The notes: generated from the sequence alone by a model not told the origin. A DNA stretch of 64,000 nucleotides from Brachynemurus nebulosus (GCA_035578155.1 JAPWDM010000002.1:35016437-35080436); one strand, 5' to 3'. Positions 38,662-50,890 are shown, counted from the stretch's first letter. Made by a program: numbers and translations.

Positions 38662-39549
38662 CACGGAGAGAAAAATCATATAATTTTTGTAGAGAAAATT
38701 TCAGAAAAATTACCATGCTCTCTTATAATGCGTGCGCGACCGACGACCAAAGTAAAAAATATTTTACGATCATGTAAATATTATTAAATTGAAACGTAAA
38801 AAGTATTAGTCATGGCTTCATAAAAATTGTTGTGCTAGCATGGTAAAATTTAATGTGCTAACACAACTTCTATCACACTCTTATGCATGTATGTTATAGT
38901 TTAATTCTTGTTGTCGTACTCTTTCATTTGCGCATCTGACCCGCAACCTTATGTTGGTTGGGCTGTACGGGCTGTACGCACTGAGGAACAATATATGATG
39001 CATACAAAAATGATTGGCAACAATATATTCTAATACTGAAGATAGTGAAGTAACAAAATGATGAATTAAACGGTGACAGTCCGTCCTGTAAGACAGTGTA
39101 ATGAATACTGCTTGCTGCTTGTAAGACAGTCTAATGAATCAAGGTGCTTGGTCCGACCAAGTTGGTCGTGTTGGTCGTCACACCACTCACCAGCCTGGCT
39201 ATATGACTTGCATGTATGAGTGGGGTACATTTCAACATCGTTGATACCTTCTTTCTCTTTCTTTCTTTCTACTATTAGCAGATAGCATTTGAATAATTAT
39301 AAGACGGCATGGTAATTTTCGTAAGAAAAACAATTAAAAAATATTTTTCTGTCGGGAATGGAACTTGTTACTGTGCTGTTTTACAAACTTTACGGAGCGA
39401 ATATTACGGAAAGAATATTCTATCCTTTAAATTATCTATGATTAATTATAGTTTTTATATTTTTACCGTACAAAATTGAATATGTTCGCCTTTTACACGT
39501 CGATTGTAGCGCTGAGCACAGTAATTTTTCTATGAATTTTCTCTCCGTG
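38662..39549. mobile_element. 888-bp TA-flanked non-autonomous element
   Basis: The ends CACGGAGAGAAAAATCATA and the complement of CACGGAGAGAAAATTCATAG are inverted repeats. TA lies outside both (38660-38661 and 39550-39551). A second short internal duplication (GTAAGACAGTNTAATGAAT) is at about 39088 and 39121. No transposase motif. Confidence 0.75.
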
Positions 39550-39551
39550 TA

Positions 39552-40585
39552 GTATTCTGTAACAGTTCCCTGGGCGAAGAGCATGTTTATTGTATACAAA
39601 ATCGAAATTAGACTTTGTTTTACGTTTTCTATAATCCTTTTCAAACAAAAATCGAACATTTTTATACTTTCAGTGTCTGTAGCACGTTTAAACTGAGTAT
39701 CCACGAAATTGGTGGATTTAATGCACACTCACGTTAAAATGAGTCAGCGTCTACTAGATCGGTGAGATGAGTAACACAATTGCCTGTTTTTGAAACTTGG
39801 GTAGTACTTAGTTTAAACTCCTTATAACTTCATTAATTTCAGTTATGTTTACAGGAATGTTTTAGCAAATTTTAAGATGATAAAGGAACCTATCCACTTA
39901 AAGAAAATGTAAAAAGGAAAAAAAAAACAATTTTTTAACTTTTAGAACTAGATTTTCTCTTTAAGTTTACACTTGTATCACATGCTATATTGGCTATAGT
40001 CTCATCACCAGAAAATTGTTCGTCAAAGTAAAATTACCAACAACTGGGTACGTGTATTTTGTTCGGTTAAAACGTGTCAGTGTGACAATGATTGATTGAT
40101 TATTGTGTACGTGTCCCAAACTGTGACACGTAGTTGACACCTAACTAGTAGGTAATATTGCATTACATATGACTGACTGAAGTGGTGAACATATAGTTAT
40201 TTACCGACATTTATTTATGCATACCAGCATCTTTAAATAAATTAAATCATACAGCTATTACTATTAAAGGAGATAATATCGGTTCTACAGCTGCATAGTA
40301 ATATATTTCATTGTGAATCGTTGTGTTAAATAGTGATATCGTACATCATAATTGTTTTGTTAAACGATATGACGATGGCAGCGTCAGGCCGTCAGGTAAT
40401 GAATTTTAGATGTTAAAATCAAATTAAAACTAACATGGTTTATTTCTACGAGAATAGCGTTAATAATAACATTACAAAAAATTTAATTTTTTCTGTTTGA
40501 AATATTCAAGAACTGGCAAGAAGTTATTATTTTAGTTTGTTTATTCAATTTATCTGTTTTAAATGTACACTATTCATCTTATATA
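39552..40585. other. Noncoding, one candidate first exon
   Basis: No transposon ends seen. It contains the short candidate exon at 40369-40395, listed separately. Confidence 0.35.
40369..40395 (+). other. Candidate first coding exon (nine codons) with splice donor
   Basis: ATGACGATGGCAGCGTCAG reads MTMAASGRQ, and is followed by CAG|GTAATG, a good donor. It is locally GC-rich against an AT-rich background. Only the context supports it; no protein match is possible at this length. Confidence 0.2.
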
Positions 40586-40893
40586 CTCCTCAAAACAAAA
40601 TAAGGGCCACTTGAAAGTTTGTATTTTAAAACTGATTTATGTCGATCCACGTTAAAATAACTTTTCTAAATGACTGTTGTTATGATATTAAGTGGTTGAG
40701 TAAATGATAACAGTTAGGTTTAAGTGATATTATTGTTGAGGGGAAGATTTAAACGTCTTTTTGTCTCGCACAGCGTCAGTGGTTAGTTTTACTTATTTTT
40801 TTGAATTTGATTTTAAATCAGTTTGCGCTAGATTATTGATTGCTGAGGTTGTTTTTTGAAGTTTGGCGTGTTATTCAATCGTTTATTTTTACA

Positions 40894-41928
40894 ATGCCGA
40901 GAATTCGACACCATATGGACGAAGCTACTGCTACCAGAGACGTAACGATGATTGAGGGTGGTCAATCTCAACGTTCCGTGGCTCTGCAGTTGGGTTGTTC
41001 ACGAAGGGCTATTCAAAATGTTTGGAATCGGTATCAGCAGACCGGTAGTGTAACCCGGCGCCGTCGTTCAGGAAGAGTTCGTGCTACCATTGCCCGTGAA
41101 GACCATTACATTCGACTGTGTGCACGACGTGAGCCGACTGTTACCGCAGGTACTCTGCAAAATCGCTTACATCGATCTACTGGTACTGTTGTCAGTAATC
41201 AGACCATACGAAATCGTTTACATGAAGACCAAAAACGTTCAAGAAGACCAGTTATCCGTACCAAACTGACCGGAGCGCATCGTGCAAACCGTTTAAGATT
41301 TGCACGTGAACACCTTGAATGAGGCTTGGAGGAATGGCGTCACATACTCTTCACGGATGAGTGCAAGGTGAAGTTTTTAGTGATGATCGACGTGGAAGAG
41401 TGTGGAGAAGAAGTGGGGAAAGGTTTTCTGATCGTCACATTCATGAACGCGACAGATTTGGCGGTCCTAATGTCATGGTCTGGGGTGGAATTAGTTTGCA
41501 AGGCAAAACTGAGCTTGTTTTCCTGAACGAGGGTACTGTAACGGCTCAAAGTTACATCGAAAAAGGTTGTCAGACCCCATGTGATCCCCTTTGCACAACG
41601 AGTGGCCGACGGATTTATCCTGATGCAGGATAATGCCCGAGCGCATACCGCTCGAGCGACGACAACTGTCCTTAGGGAGGCTAATATACTGGTTTTACCG
41701 TGGCCTGCAAATAGCCCTGACTTGAACCCAATAGAACATCTTTGGGATCAATTAAAACGGCGAGTCAGAGCAGCCGGAGAGGATGTGCACACCCAACAAC
41801 AACTGATTGATGTCTTGAGAAGATGTTGGGAGGAGATTCCTGATGAAACCGTTAGGCATCTTATTGAAAGCATGCCGAGGAGGCTTCAAGAATGTGTTTT
41901 AAAAAGGGGAGGGCATAATCGATATTAA
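40894..41928 (+). pseudogene. Tc1-like DD34E transposase, broken
   Basis: Cut-and-paste transposase of the Tc1 group. It starts MPRIRHHMDEATATRDVTMIE, with a bipartite helix-turn-helix (QRSVALQLGCSRRAIQNVWNRY and RRRRSGRVRAT, then RDxHTI-like segments). The catalytic residues are still visible: D in LFTDE (about 41356), D in LMQDNARAHTA (about 41629), E in NPIEHLWDQLKRRV (about 41735), with 34 residues between the last two. Breaks: a TGA stop at 41320-41322 where a Trp codon is expected, a frameshift between about 41361 and 41380, and another near 41570. The C-terminus (…ECVLKRGGHNRY) is intact. It is not functional. Confidence 0.92.
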
Positions 41929-42104
41929 ATCACCGAAAAGTTGCATAATGTGTGCTTTTACTCAAAGCGTGAACGTTTGTTGATGACTGTAAAAATGACT
42001 ATAAAAATTCGCCAAGTGCGCGTAGACATGCATTTTCAGAGGTCCGTGTTCAATAGCTAATTTTTCATAATTTTCAAAATAAAATGTAGGAATTTTAATA
42101 GTAT

Positions 42105-42106
<2 letters not shown>

Positions 42107-42191
<85 letters not shown>
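42107..42191. repeat. (TA)n microsatellite
   Basis: Pure TA inside the enlarged Tc1-like element. Confidence 0.95.
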
Positions 42192-42192
<1 letters not shown>

Positions 42193-42507
42193 CGGAATTG
42201 ACGTTATAAGTCGCATATAACATATAAACGAAAAAATTACGCAAGAGCCGCGCAGCGACGAGTGGATAATTACGCGAGTCTATAATATGCCTTACAACCT
42301 AGTTACGTACTATACTTTATCTACAACTAACATAAAATTCACAATAAAAAATTTGGTACGAAAATGGTACATCAGAATTATGTCAAACTTGTATGTCAAG
42401 TATATCAATGAATCAGTTATTAGGAGACAATTTTCGACAGATTTTAATACAATATACCTACATCTACAGTATAAAGATTAACAAAAAAATGAATGAAAGC
42501 TGTGACT

Positions 42508-42571
42508 CTTCACACACAATCGCAACCTTTTGCAATTACAGTACAAAATTCTGAATCAGCCTGTAATAGAC
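42508..42571 (-). repeat. End fragment of the MITE family seen at 32468-33176
   Basis: The reverse complement begins ACAGGCTGATTCAGAATTTT and continues GTACTGTAATTGC, similar to the terminus at 32468. Only one end is present. Confidence 0.5.
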
Positions 42572-43281
42572 ACAACAATGATAACTAGCAATCGCCGAAA
42601 AAAATGATATTTCTCTAAAGTGTTCAAAATTCTTAGGATATGATTAAACTGACATTCACAGTATCATCTGTTAATTTATAAAATTAGTACCTAGATATTA
42701 AAACCTTAATAAAGGTTATTATTAATGTATTTTGGCCAGTTATTAATATTAATTACAAGACAACTGACTTATTGAGAACCTTATTAAAAATTATTATTCT
42801 GTTGATTATGAGTAGTAAAATTTAGGATTCGCACCTCAAATTAGCTGTCCAGTTTTAAGATTTTAGGCTTATTTTACAACTTTGAGCAAGAACAGGTAAA
42901 CTAGTATTTTTCATGTAGATTTCATATATGTTATCCAAATTTTAATATACCAAAGCATATCCACCCTATTTCAAAATTTACCCCCAATTTTACCTAAATG
43001 GCTTCTCCAGTAGATCCGACCCTGGCTTTCTATACATCAGTAGAAAGTTCTCTAAGAATAAAGTGTTGTGTCAATTTAAAGTTTTTCACTTTCGGTAATT
43101 ACGCAGAAGCACGGCTCCATCTATTTTTGGCTCTAAAAGAAAAACGAATGATCGAATTTTAATAATTTTTTTTTAAAATGTTCGTCGCTACGGCGGATTA
43201 GTTTTAAAAAAACACTACAAATCGATACCAATAATGGAAAAGCTGGGAAACTGTTTTAAAATTTGATAAATTCAATTTTTG

Positions 43282-43470
43282 TCAATGTATTTTACGCAAA
43301 TTTTGGACAGAAAATGCCGGAACCAATCAGCGTTCAGCACACATGTCACGACTCTATTTATTATAGGGACTCTACAGCACACTAGAGTCCCTATAATAAA
43401 TAGAGTCGTGACATGTGTACTGAATGCTGATTGGTTACGGCATTTTTTGTCCAAAGTTGAGTAAAACAAA
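43282..43470. repeat. Foldback MITE of about 190 bp inside the Tc1-like element
   Basis: The left arm (TTTTGGACAGAAAATGCCGG ... ACATGTCACGACTC ... TAGGGACTCT) pairs with the right arm (AGAGTCCCTATAATAAATAG ... GCATTTTTTGTCC) around a 10-base centre near 43376. Confidence 0.88.
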
Positions 43471-43620
43471 TTGAAAATAAATTAAATATTTAACAAAAAT
43501 CATTTAGGTTAACCTAGAAAGAAAAATTAAAATTTTTTAATTGTTCATAAATTTATAACATATTAACAATAATTATGTAATCAAAAATATTTACTCAAAC
43601 ATGTGATAATTAATTTTGAA

Positions 43621-43706
43621 CCTTCCCGCTCTGTTTTGGATAGAAAATGGATGACATGTCACGACTCTTAGGGACTCTACAGCACACATGTCACGACCGT
43701 CTCTCT
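43621..43706. repeat. Partial relative of the 43282 foldback
   Basis: TTTTGGATAGAAAATGGATG, then ACATGTCACGACTCTTAGGG and ACTCTACAGCACACATGTC. It matches the central and outer parts of the foldback but is collapsed. Confidence 0.6.
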
Positions 43707-45380
43707 TGTTGGGATCTCATATGTATATATCTCACTTCTAATGCTTATCTTTTATTAATTTTAACAAACGATGACTGTCATTTTTATTTGCTGATTGTCC
43801 AAGAATTTACAATGAAGTTTTAAATGAGAATTGTTAGGAAATTATTGACAAAAAATAATAATTCAAAAACAACATTTAATCACTAAGCGCCATCTAAAAA
43901 AATAATTTTCAACTTAAAGTGATTTCTCTCTTATCTACATAGCTATATATGTAGGTCCATATTATATAAGGAGGTGCTGTCACCTATCTAAAAAAACGAA
44001 CGAAGCTCAAACGAACTAAAAATATCACAAGAGCGAATACAGAAGAACGTTTTAGGGATACACTGAATATGTTTGTTTGAATGAAAAATATCTTACTGCC
44101 TACCTTTTTTAACTTAAATACGTTGCGCTATAAAGGTTTTGGCTGTGGCGGACAGAATCACAGAAACTATAAGAGGTACGTTGTTGTCAACACGTACCTC
44201 TAAAAATGATAAAATCCTAAAAAAATGTAATTATGGATTAATTTTTTATTTAATCTTATTAAAATTAATTTTATTTAGTAAAAAATTAGTTCCTTAATTA
44301 AATGTAAGCATATCTTATACTGTAACTTATATAAAAATAAACTTATGCAGCAAAACATGGGTGGCCCTTATTTTGTTTTGAGTAGTATATATCCACCCTG
44401 CCAAACAAAACTGCTGCTAGGATGGTAATAAATAGAACATTTACAATTAGTTTTCCGAAACACATAGTTTAGTTAATTTAATTCTTTTCTTCAGAACAAA
44501 ATTCAAATTACTATGTTCAGGTTTTAACAGTAGAGTCTTGGTATTGCATACGACGTACGTCACTTAATAACAAAAAATAACTCTTTCTTTCTGGTTTGGT
44601 TTTAAATAAAGACAAAAAAATATGTAATTTCTAAAGATAATAACTATTTAAGAAATTTTATATTAGGTAATTTTCATTCAATTCAAAGTTAAGAAAAATG
44701 TCAGCAGTTGATATTATACGGCTGAATAAACAACTCAAGTGCAATTTAACTTTTTAATATTACCACAGTATTTTCCTCAGAAGGAAACCAAAAAGCCATC
44801 ATAATAAATACCATAATTCCATCCAAAATCCATTCAATCCATTAAATCCAAAACCATAATTTTGGACGGTGCGGTGTCCGGAATTTTGCGAACATGGAAA
44901 TTTGCAGACACTTGATATTCGCGGAAATTTGCGGACAGTAAGGGTTTTTACTACCTGAGACTAACCTGACAAGATTACAAGTATATTTGAGCTGAGGAAA
45001 CTTGCGGACATTCGTTTTTTTTTTTTTTACTTTTAAAATTTGTTAAGATAGGGTAAACGCCCATTTACAGAATGAATTTAATTATATCATTTAATTATAT
45101 TAGTTTGGAAATTCCAAATAATTTAGGTAATGCAGCTTAAATAAACGAAATGAACAATTTTATTCAAAAATTTTTTGAAAAGAGAATGCGTATGCCCATT
45201 ACGCCTGTTATCATTTATACGTAACACAATTAAATATTTTAAAAGAAAACTGCTTTTTGGTAAATACGTACTATTTACTTACTTTTTATCATCTACATCC
45301 ACCATAAAACACATTCCTTACAATTTTCTCGTAATGAGTCACTGCTAAACATCAATATAAATCATGGTTGTCTTCTAGCT

Positions 45381-45559
45381 CAGGGCTTTTTAAACTATGG
45401 GTCGCGACCCCATTTGGGGTCGCTTAACGAAATCTTTGGATCATAGCGAAAATTTTTTTATATGTTTATATGTATATTGTTACCTAATCAATAAATCCTT
45501 ACAAAATACTTATATATTTCTATTTGGGGTGGCGAATGAAAAAAGTTTATAAAGCCCTG
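45381..45559. mobile_element. 179-bp hAT MITE
   Basis: It starts CAGGGCTTTTTAAACTATGG and ends AAGTTTATAAAGCCCTG. The flanks TTCTAGCT (45373-45380) and GTCTAGCT (45560-45567) match at 7 of 8 bases. Confidence 0.85.
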
Positions 45560-46638
45560 GTCTAGCTTAACTCATTTACGTTGTAACTAGCAAAGTAACT
45601 AGCAGTGCGGAAATTGGCTTACCGAAAATTTTGGCATTCGAAAGAAAATGTTATGGGTTGCGGACAAAAGCGCGTTCAAAAAAACCCCTACTGCGATCTC
45701 TAAATTAGTAGTTTTATGATAGGAGAAAAGCGTACAGTTATCAAAATAGGTAGGTACACATAAAATAAAACTCATCCTTTTTTATGTTCTATGGTTTTTG
45801 ATCTTTTTTTTGATATTAGGTAACTAGATAATCAAAACATAGTTAAATAATTATATTAAAATTTACCAAGTGCGTGTTGCGAACAGGTTAAGATAGGGCG
45901 TCTCACTTATAATTTTACTTGCACATGTCTGATTTGAGGAGCGTCAGTTACGTCAAAATTTCGTTCCTTATAGCTTGCAAGTTCACTATTTCACAAACGA
46001 GGCTTAAAAATTAAAACCGATTAATGAAGGAACCTTAACTTCATTTTGAAAGATCTTTCTAACGATATCTGCTTGAGGTAAGTGAAATTTCTGGAGTTAC
46101 AAAAAAATTTTTTATTTACTTTCCATTAGGTATTCCATTTAATGATTTGGAATTTGACTTTTGAAGGATGCTTTCTAACCTGGAAACATATTCTTGATAC
46201 AAAAATTCATTTACTGGGAACCGTCACATTTACTTTAAATTTTTTCTTGAATCTTCGAAAATTTGGTTACCTGTTTTCAAAAGTTACTGACTCAACTTAG
46301 CCGGAACAATTTTAATTGAATCTTCTTATCAAACGTCAATTATCCGTATTATTTCAAATTTCCTGGATGCACTGTTGAAAATCTCTACGAGGGGGGGGGG
46401 ATAAATAATATCTGTTTGAAACTCATAATTTCATAAACGTAACTTAAAAACTGAAAACGGTAAAAGAAACTTCAACTACATTTTCAAGCCCTTTTTAACA
46501 ATATTATAAAATTTACACATGCCGGAGTCTATGGTATCTGAAAGAAATTTCTTCGCCACTTTCTAATATTGGAAAGCACTTTATTTAAGAAACTTTTTTA
46601 TTATACCTAAACATTAATTAAAACCTATTCATGTACAA

Positions 46639-47035
46639 CAGGGGCCCTTAACCTTATTGCAGGTGCGGGCGCATTTGAGAGTAGAAAAAAAACTGACGGG
46701 CAGACACAAATCTAAGAAAAAAAAAGAAAAAGAATTAAGTAGTATAACTGTTTATTATTTCGAAATAAAAAATTGTGCATTTATTAAAACTTAATAAAGA
46801 ATAATAAAAAAATTAAAATACACTTAAAATAACAATTACTGCGAACTTTGACTTTGCATTTCACTAACTATCTTCTCAAAGTTAGGAGTATAAGGTTTGT
46901 ATTTGTTAGTCGCGATGGTTTTCGATTTAACTATGTTCATTGTAGAAAAGAGATTCAAATTGATTCTTAAGGGGGCGCATAAAAAGAGCACCGCGGGCGC
47001 AGATGCGCCCGCGGGCATAGGGTTAAGGACCCCTG
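46639..47035 (-). mobile_element. 397-bp hAT-derived element with perfect 8-bp duplication
   Basis: The ends CAGGGGCCCTTAACC and the complement of CAGGGGTCCTTAACC are flanked by ATGTACAA on both sides (46631-46638 and 47036-47043). On the minus strand a 60-codon frame (46836-47018) includes NLFSTMNIVKSKT. This matches the conserved FSTM-IKSK segment near the C-terminus of hAT transposases, so the element is an internally deleted derivative. Confidence 0.9.
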
Positions 47036-47583
47036 ATGTACAACATACATACGAAATTACATGTTCATAGGTTAAAAGATGTAGAAATTAAGAAAGGTGT
47101 AACAGACGAACATCTTTTTCGAAATTATAAGGGTCTTAAATTGTTTTCGGAACCTTAATAGATTGAAAAAATTTGTACTTACTAAAGTTATTATATCTTG
47201 AACAAATTAATCAACAACTAATTGCTGAATTTTCCAACATTCCAATATCTGTAAAAATTTTATTAAAAGGGTAGGGATGGGGATCTAAATTTTCAGAAAT
47301 AAGTAACTGCAAAAATTAGTTTCTATTCATTTGATAATTAGTTTGTATAATATACGAGTAATTATAAAATATATATACATAAGTACAAATAAACAACAAT
47401 ACTTACTCCCAATTTTTATTTTTTTTATTATTAGTTATTACCCCTTTAATATCAAAGATTTCATAAAAGTTGTTTAATTAATTGATTTTCTTTACATGAG
47501 ATAAGAAATGTAACAGGTTATAGATTTTATATCAAAAAAGTCATCATTTAATAGAACAAAGTTTTCCTATCCTTGTTGTAACC

Positions 47584-47686
47584 ATTGTGCGCTTTTGTCC
47601 TATCATAAAAATAAATTTTGTGCGCATTTGTCCTTTATCTTTTCAGACCACCTTCTGATAGAACTAACCATTGTGCGCTAATCTCC
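47584..47686. repeat. Three TTGTGCGC-N-TCC words
   Basis: ATTGTGCGCTTTTGTCC (47584-47600), TTTGTGCGCATTTGTCC (about 47617-47633) and CATTGTGCGCTAATCTCC (about 47669-47686). The complement-like GGACAAAAGCGCG occurs at about 45663. They may be internal repeats of the surrounding element. Confidence 0.5.
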
Positions 47687-48060
47687 CATGCCAAAAAAGG
47701 TTCTCATCAAGGGGACAAACTAGATTGGCTTTGCCTCTGTTCCACTTGTAATGAGTTTGTGACGTACTCTGTTTGTGTACATACACACTGTTTGCAGTGT
47801 ATTAGTTTGGTTTTTTGTAGTAGTATGTGTATACACGCATACAACCACAACACACGTATTATCAGAGAGAGCTCTTCAACGTGTTCAACTAACAATGGGT
47901 ATATTGTTAATACAATGGTATGTTGACTCGACGACGACTACTGACGGACTAATGCCTTAAGCTGTGACTGGGTTACAAATGACTCCAAGCGAATTTCACT
48001 TTTTTTATGTTAGTTGGCTTCTAGTGTTCTATGGTTCTCATGTACAATTATGTTATAACG

Positions 48061-48258
48061 TGGATGTTTTTGGGCGAAAATTGCAAAGGAATGTTGCGAT
48101 CGAAAGATGGAGTGGTGTTTCAAGTGACGGATCGTCAATTTGGAATACCTGATGAAGCAAGTCTAGAAGTGAAAAAACAAGTAGAAAAGGCAAAGAAAAG
48201 AGCAAGAAAAGAAACTACCAAACTATCGGAAATTTTTCCACATTACTTTAATCTTTAA
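48061..48258 (+). pseudogene. FLYWCH/MULE-type transposon protein remnant
   Basis: The frame contains W..LGENCKGMLRSKDG, then IPDEASLEVKKQVEKAKKRA and a stop at 48258. This resembles the end of a FLYWCH zinc finger and the basic linker that follows it in MULE-related insect proteins. One finger cysteine and the histidines are lost. The identification is by recollected pattern only, so it is tentative; the context of long inverted ends supports it. Confidence 0.35.
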
Positions 48259-48739
48259 TATCTTACTAATCTATCATGCGCAAAATATTCTTTTTTTTTT
48301 GTAATAAAATCTCCTGTATACATGGCATAAAAAAAATTTATTCAAAAACTTCAATAAATACCTATAAAAAGTATAGTTCGGTCCAGATTGTAAAAAAAGA
48401 TTTTTTTATGCGGTGGATAGGGACTGCATGAAAAAGTTTCATCGAAAATACATAGCTTAAAATGCTTAAAACCTTACGATTTGCTTAGAAGTGGTTTTCT
48501 AAGCAAGATAAAGAATTAAATTACACATGAGAATATTTTATTTCATTTTTATAATATTATGAAAATTCTGAATAATACATCTGTAAACAACCCTAATAAT
48601 AATTATGTATATTCTTGTACAATGTACATACTGATTAAATGTTGAACTTGTCGATTTTTTTCTTTTATAATAGGTAATAGCGTATTTACTTGCACCATTT
48701 CTACAAAAATAATATTAAAAACATTTTGTTTAAATACGT
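48259..48739. other. AT-rich interior of the candidate Mutator-like element
   Basis: No feature recognised. Confidence 0.35.
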
Positions 48740-48940
48740 AAAAAAGGGGCGTTCACCTTATTTTGCTATATTCTAAGTGGAAGTGTAAAAAACTAAAAGT
48801 GTCCGCAAATTTCCGCTATTCAAATATGTAGGTAATCTTACCCGATCAGTCTCAGGTCAAAATAGCCATAACTGTACGCAAAATTCCGCTCTCCGCTAAT
48901 TTCCGCGTTCGCAAAATTCCGGCATTCATTTTGAACACCA

Positions 48941-49777
48941 GTTGTTACTGTCTTGGATATTTAATTAAACTTTTTGACGTTATCAACGGTATAATTTATA
49001 TTACAAGAAATATAAGAAAAACTCCATTTCCAAAAATTTCCAGTCCGAATTAAGTTGGCAATAGTTGGAGAAAAATCATTCATTGTTTTATGCAAAACTG
49101 ATTGCTCTGGAACTAGATTTGATCCAAGATCGTTTGACTGATTAGTATATTATACTATACAGGTTAGCCAGTTTCGTTAGATTTTTGGTTCCAATTTTTA
49201 AATGCATATATAGCTCAATGGCGTACAATCTAATCATTAAAAAATTGCAAACTAAATGGGTTTATATGATACACGTACGTATAAAAGCAAAATGTTTACA
49301 AACGTGTGCTTTCGGAAATCGAAAATAATTAACTTTGTCTTGATGAAGGTGGATTGGCGAATATTTACTTACTTTAAATACAAAATCTCCCTTCCATTTT
49401 TAAACTATAATTTTTACTTGGTTGAACGTCACTGGTAAAATATATGAAAATTACAGAATTTTTGTGTAATTGTGGTATTTACTATGGTAATTAAAAGTTT
49501 GTTTACTCTTGTAACTACGGAGGTGGTTTGCCCGTAGTAAGATGTGGTAAGAAAATTGGGTATAACACAATAACATGTAACTGGCCTACCTGTATTGGCG
49601 ATGATAAGATTCCCTATCGACAAGTTGCGGAACTAATATATGACGGATAATTTTCATACAGTTTAATTTTCCAGTAGCAATTTAATAAAGTTTTCACGTA
49701 AATTGTGCGTATAATTACGTGATTTAAAGTGTTGAGATGAACAGTAGTATAAACACAAAAGAAAAGAGAGTACCTAC
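48941..49777. other. AT-rich noncoding
   Basis: Frames of about 60 codons on both strands lack motifs. Confidence 0.4.
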
Positions 49778-49929
49778 TGCTGTGTTCCACAGCGCAGGAA
49801 CTACAAAAGGGAAGGACTGAGTTTTCATCGTTTTCCTCCCAGTGTCAACCTTAAAAACATTGGGAAACTATTCTTAAAATGAAAACTTCATCAGTGTTTA
49901 TGCGTGTTTGCTCAGAACATTTTGAGGTG
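49778..49929 (+). pseudogene. Decayed THAP zinc-finger domain
   Basis: Reading from 49778 gives CCVPQRRNYKREGLSFHRFP, then further THAP-like sequence to a TGA near 49880; after a frameshift comes RVCSEHFE (about 49906-49929). THAP domains are C2CH DNA-binding fingers of about 90 residues with a CCV-GC start, an FHRFP segment and a CSEHFE end, all visible here. The second zinc Cys is Arg, and the frame is broken, so the copy is dead. THAP fingers occur in host proteins and in P-element transposases; which this derives from is unknown. Confidence 0.7.
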
Positions 49930-50679
49930 TCAACATTACATTCTACTTCCTGTGGATAACTTAATACCCTAGATGTTTGTGCAGCTAAACTCAGATATTT
50001 TATGTTATTGAAATTTCGTTCTTTAGCACCAACACACATTAACATTCCACTTTTAAAATATTGTTCACACTCGCAAAGATGTCTCGTAGTATTTTTTACT
50101 CTTTCATAAATGTTCAACAAAGAAGTCATTACAAAATTACTATAAAGCAATGAAATAATATTAATCATATCTATACTAGTTCCACAAACGTCATATACTA
50201 GTTCTACAAACGCTCACCAGGGAAATTTTATCGTCGCCAATAGCAAATAGTGTCAGATTGATGTATCTTGGATTTGATCCACTTTAATTTTTGTTTAGTA
50301 AATAAATTGTATTTTAAAACTTAAGATGAATCAAATTTAGTTCCAATTTCAGGACTAGTAATTTCGTATAAAAAATGGAAAATGGGTTCTCAAGTGATAA
50401 TCGAATCGATTTAGATTGAACATTTTTTGATTGAAAAAACACAAGGGCTTACCTTCGTAAATAGGCAATTCGGATTCACAAAAATTTGTGCTGCTATTCA
50501 TTTTCTTCGAAAAAATATGGATTTTCAACAACGGTCGAAATTACAGGAAAATTTTTAGCGCTAACGCAGACTTAATTCAAAACGTTAGCAGTGAATATTA
50601 CCTACTTGTTAACAAAAAAAATTAAGAACATTTCCGGATTTAGAAGAAAATTTACTTAATCTCTAACACCAATTGACCT
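49930..50679. other. AT-rich noncoding
   Basis: The 105-codon minus-strand frame at 49851-50168 overlaps the THAP remnant in antisense and has no motif. Confidence 0.4.
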
Positions 50680-50890
50680 ACAGACAACGTACAGCCTAAA
50701 TCGTTGGGATTAGAAGAATAAAATTTTGCACAGAAGTTTCCTGTGTAACGAAGGTGGACCCCAAGAAAGGATTTTTGAAAATTTGTCCCCTAAGTGTGCT
50801 AAATAGGGAATGAAAATTCGTATGGAAATTTGTGAATTTTTGAAGTTAGAGATATTGTATAATAATATCCTACTATGGCTATTCAGGTAC
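50680..50890 (-). repeat. Dispersed repeat, inverted copy of 20155-20370
   Basis: Complementary phrases include TTAGAAGAATAAAATTTTGC with GTTTCCTGTGTAACGAAGG, and AGCCATAGTA in reverse. Confidence 0.7.

Larger units (their letters stand above)
40586..44385 (+). mobile_element. Tc1-like transposon, decayed and enlarged by insertions
   Basis: The left end 40586-40610 (CTCCTCAAAACAAAATAAGG) and right end 44361-44385 are inverted repeats with one mismatch, flanked by TA (40584-40585 and 44386-44387). Tc1 elements are usually 1.6-1.8 kb. The extra 2 kb between the transposase and the right end holds a TA tract, a piece of another MITE and a foldback, so it is later insertion. Confidence 0.88.
44866..48940. 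mobile_element. Candidate Mutator-like element with long diverged inverted ends
   Basis: The left end (about 44866-45080) and right end (about 48740-48940, inverted) share ordered words: CCGGAATTTTGCGAAC, GGAAATTTGCGGACA, ACCTGAGACT and GTAAACGCCC/GTGAACGCCCC. Long TIRs and a FLYWCH-like remnant (48061-48258) suggest a Mutator-like element. No target duplication was found, and most coding sequence is gone. The two hAT MITEs inside are later insertions. Confidence 0.5.

Noticed and set aside
43272..43469. Mirror-image open frames on both strands
   Set aside because: They arise from the palindromic foldback, so the two translations are nearly the same; not a gene.
49851..50168. 105-codon minus-strand frame with several cysteines
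   Set aside because: It overlaps the THAP remnant in antisense and its cysteine spacing fits no finger.
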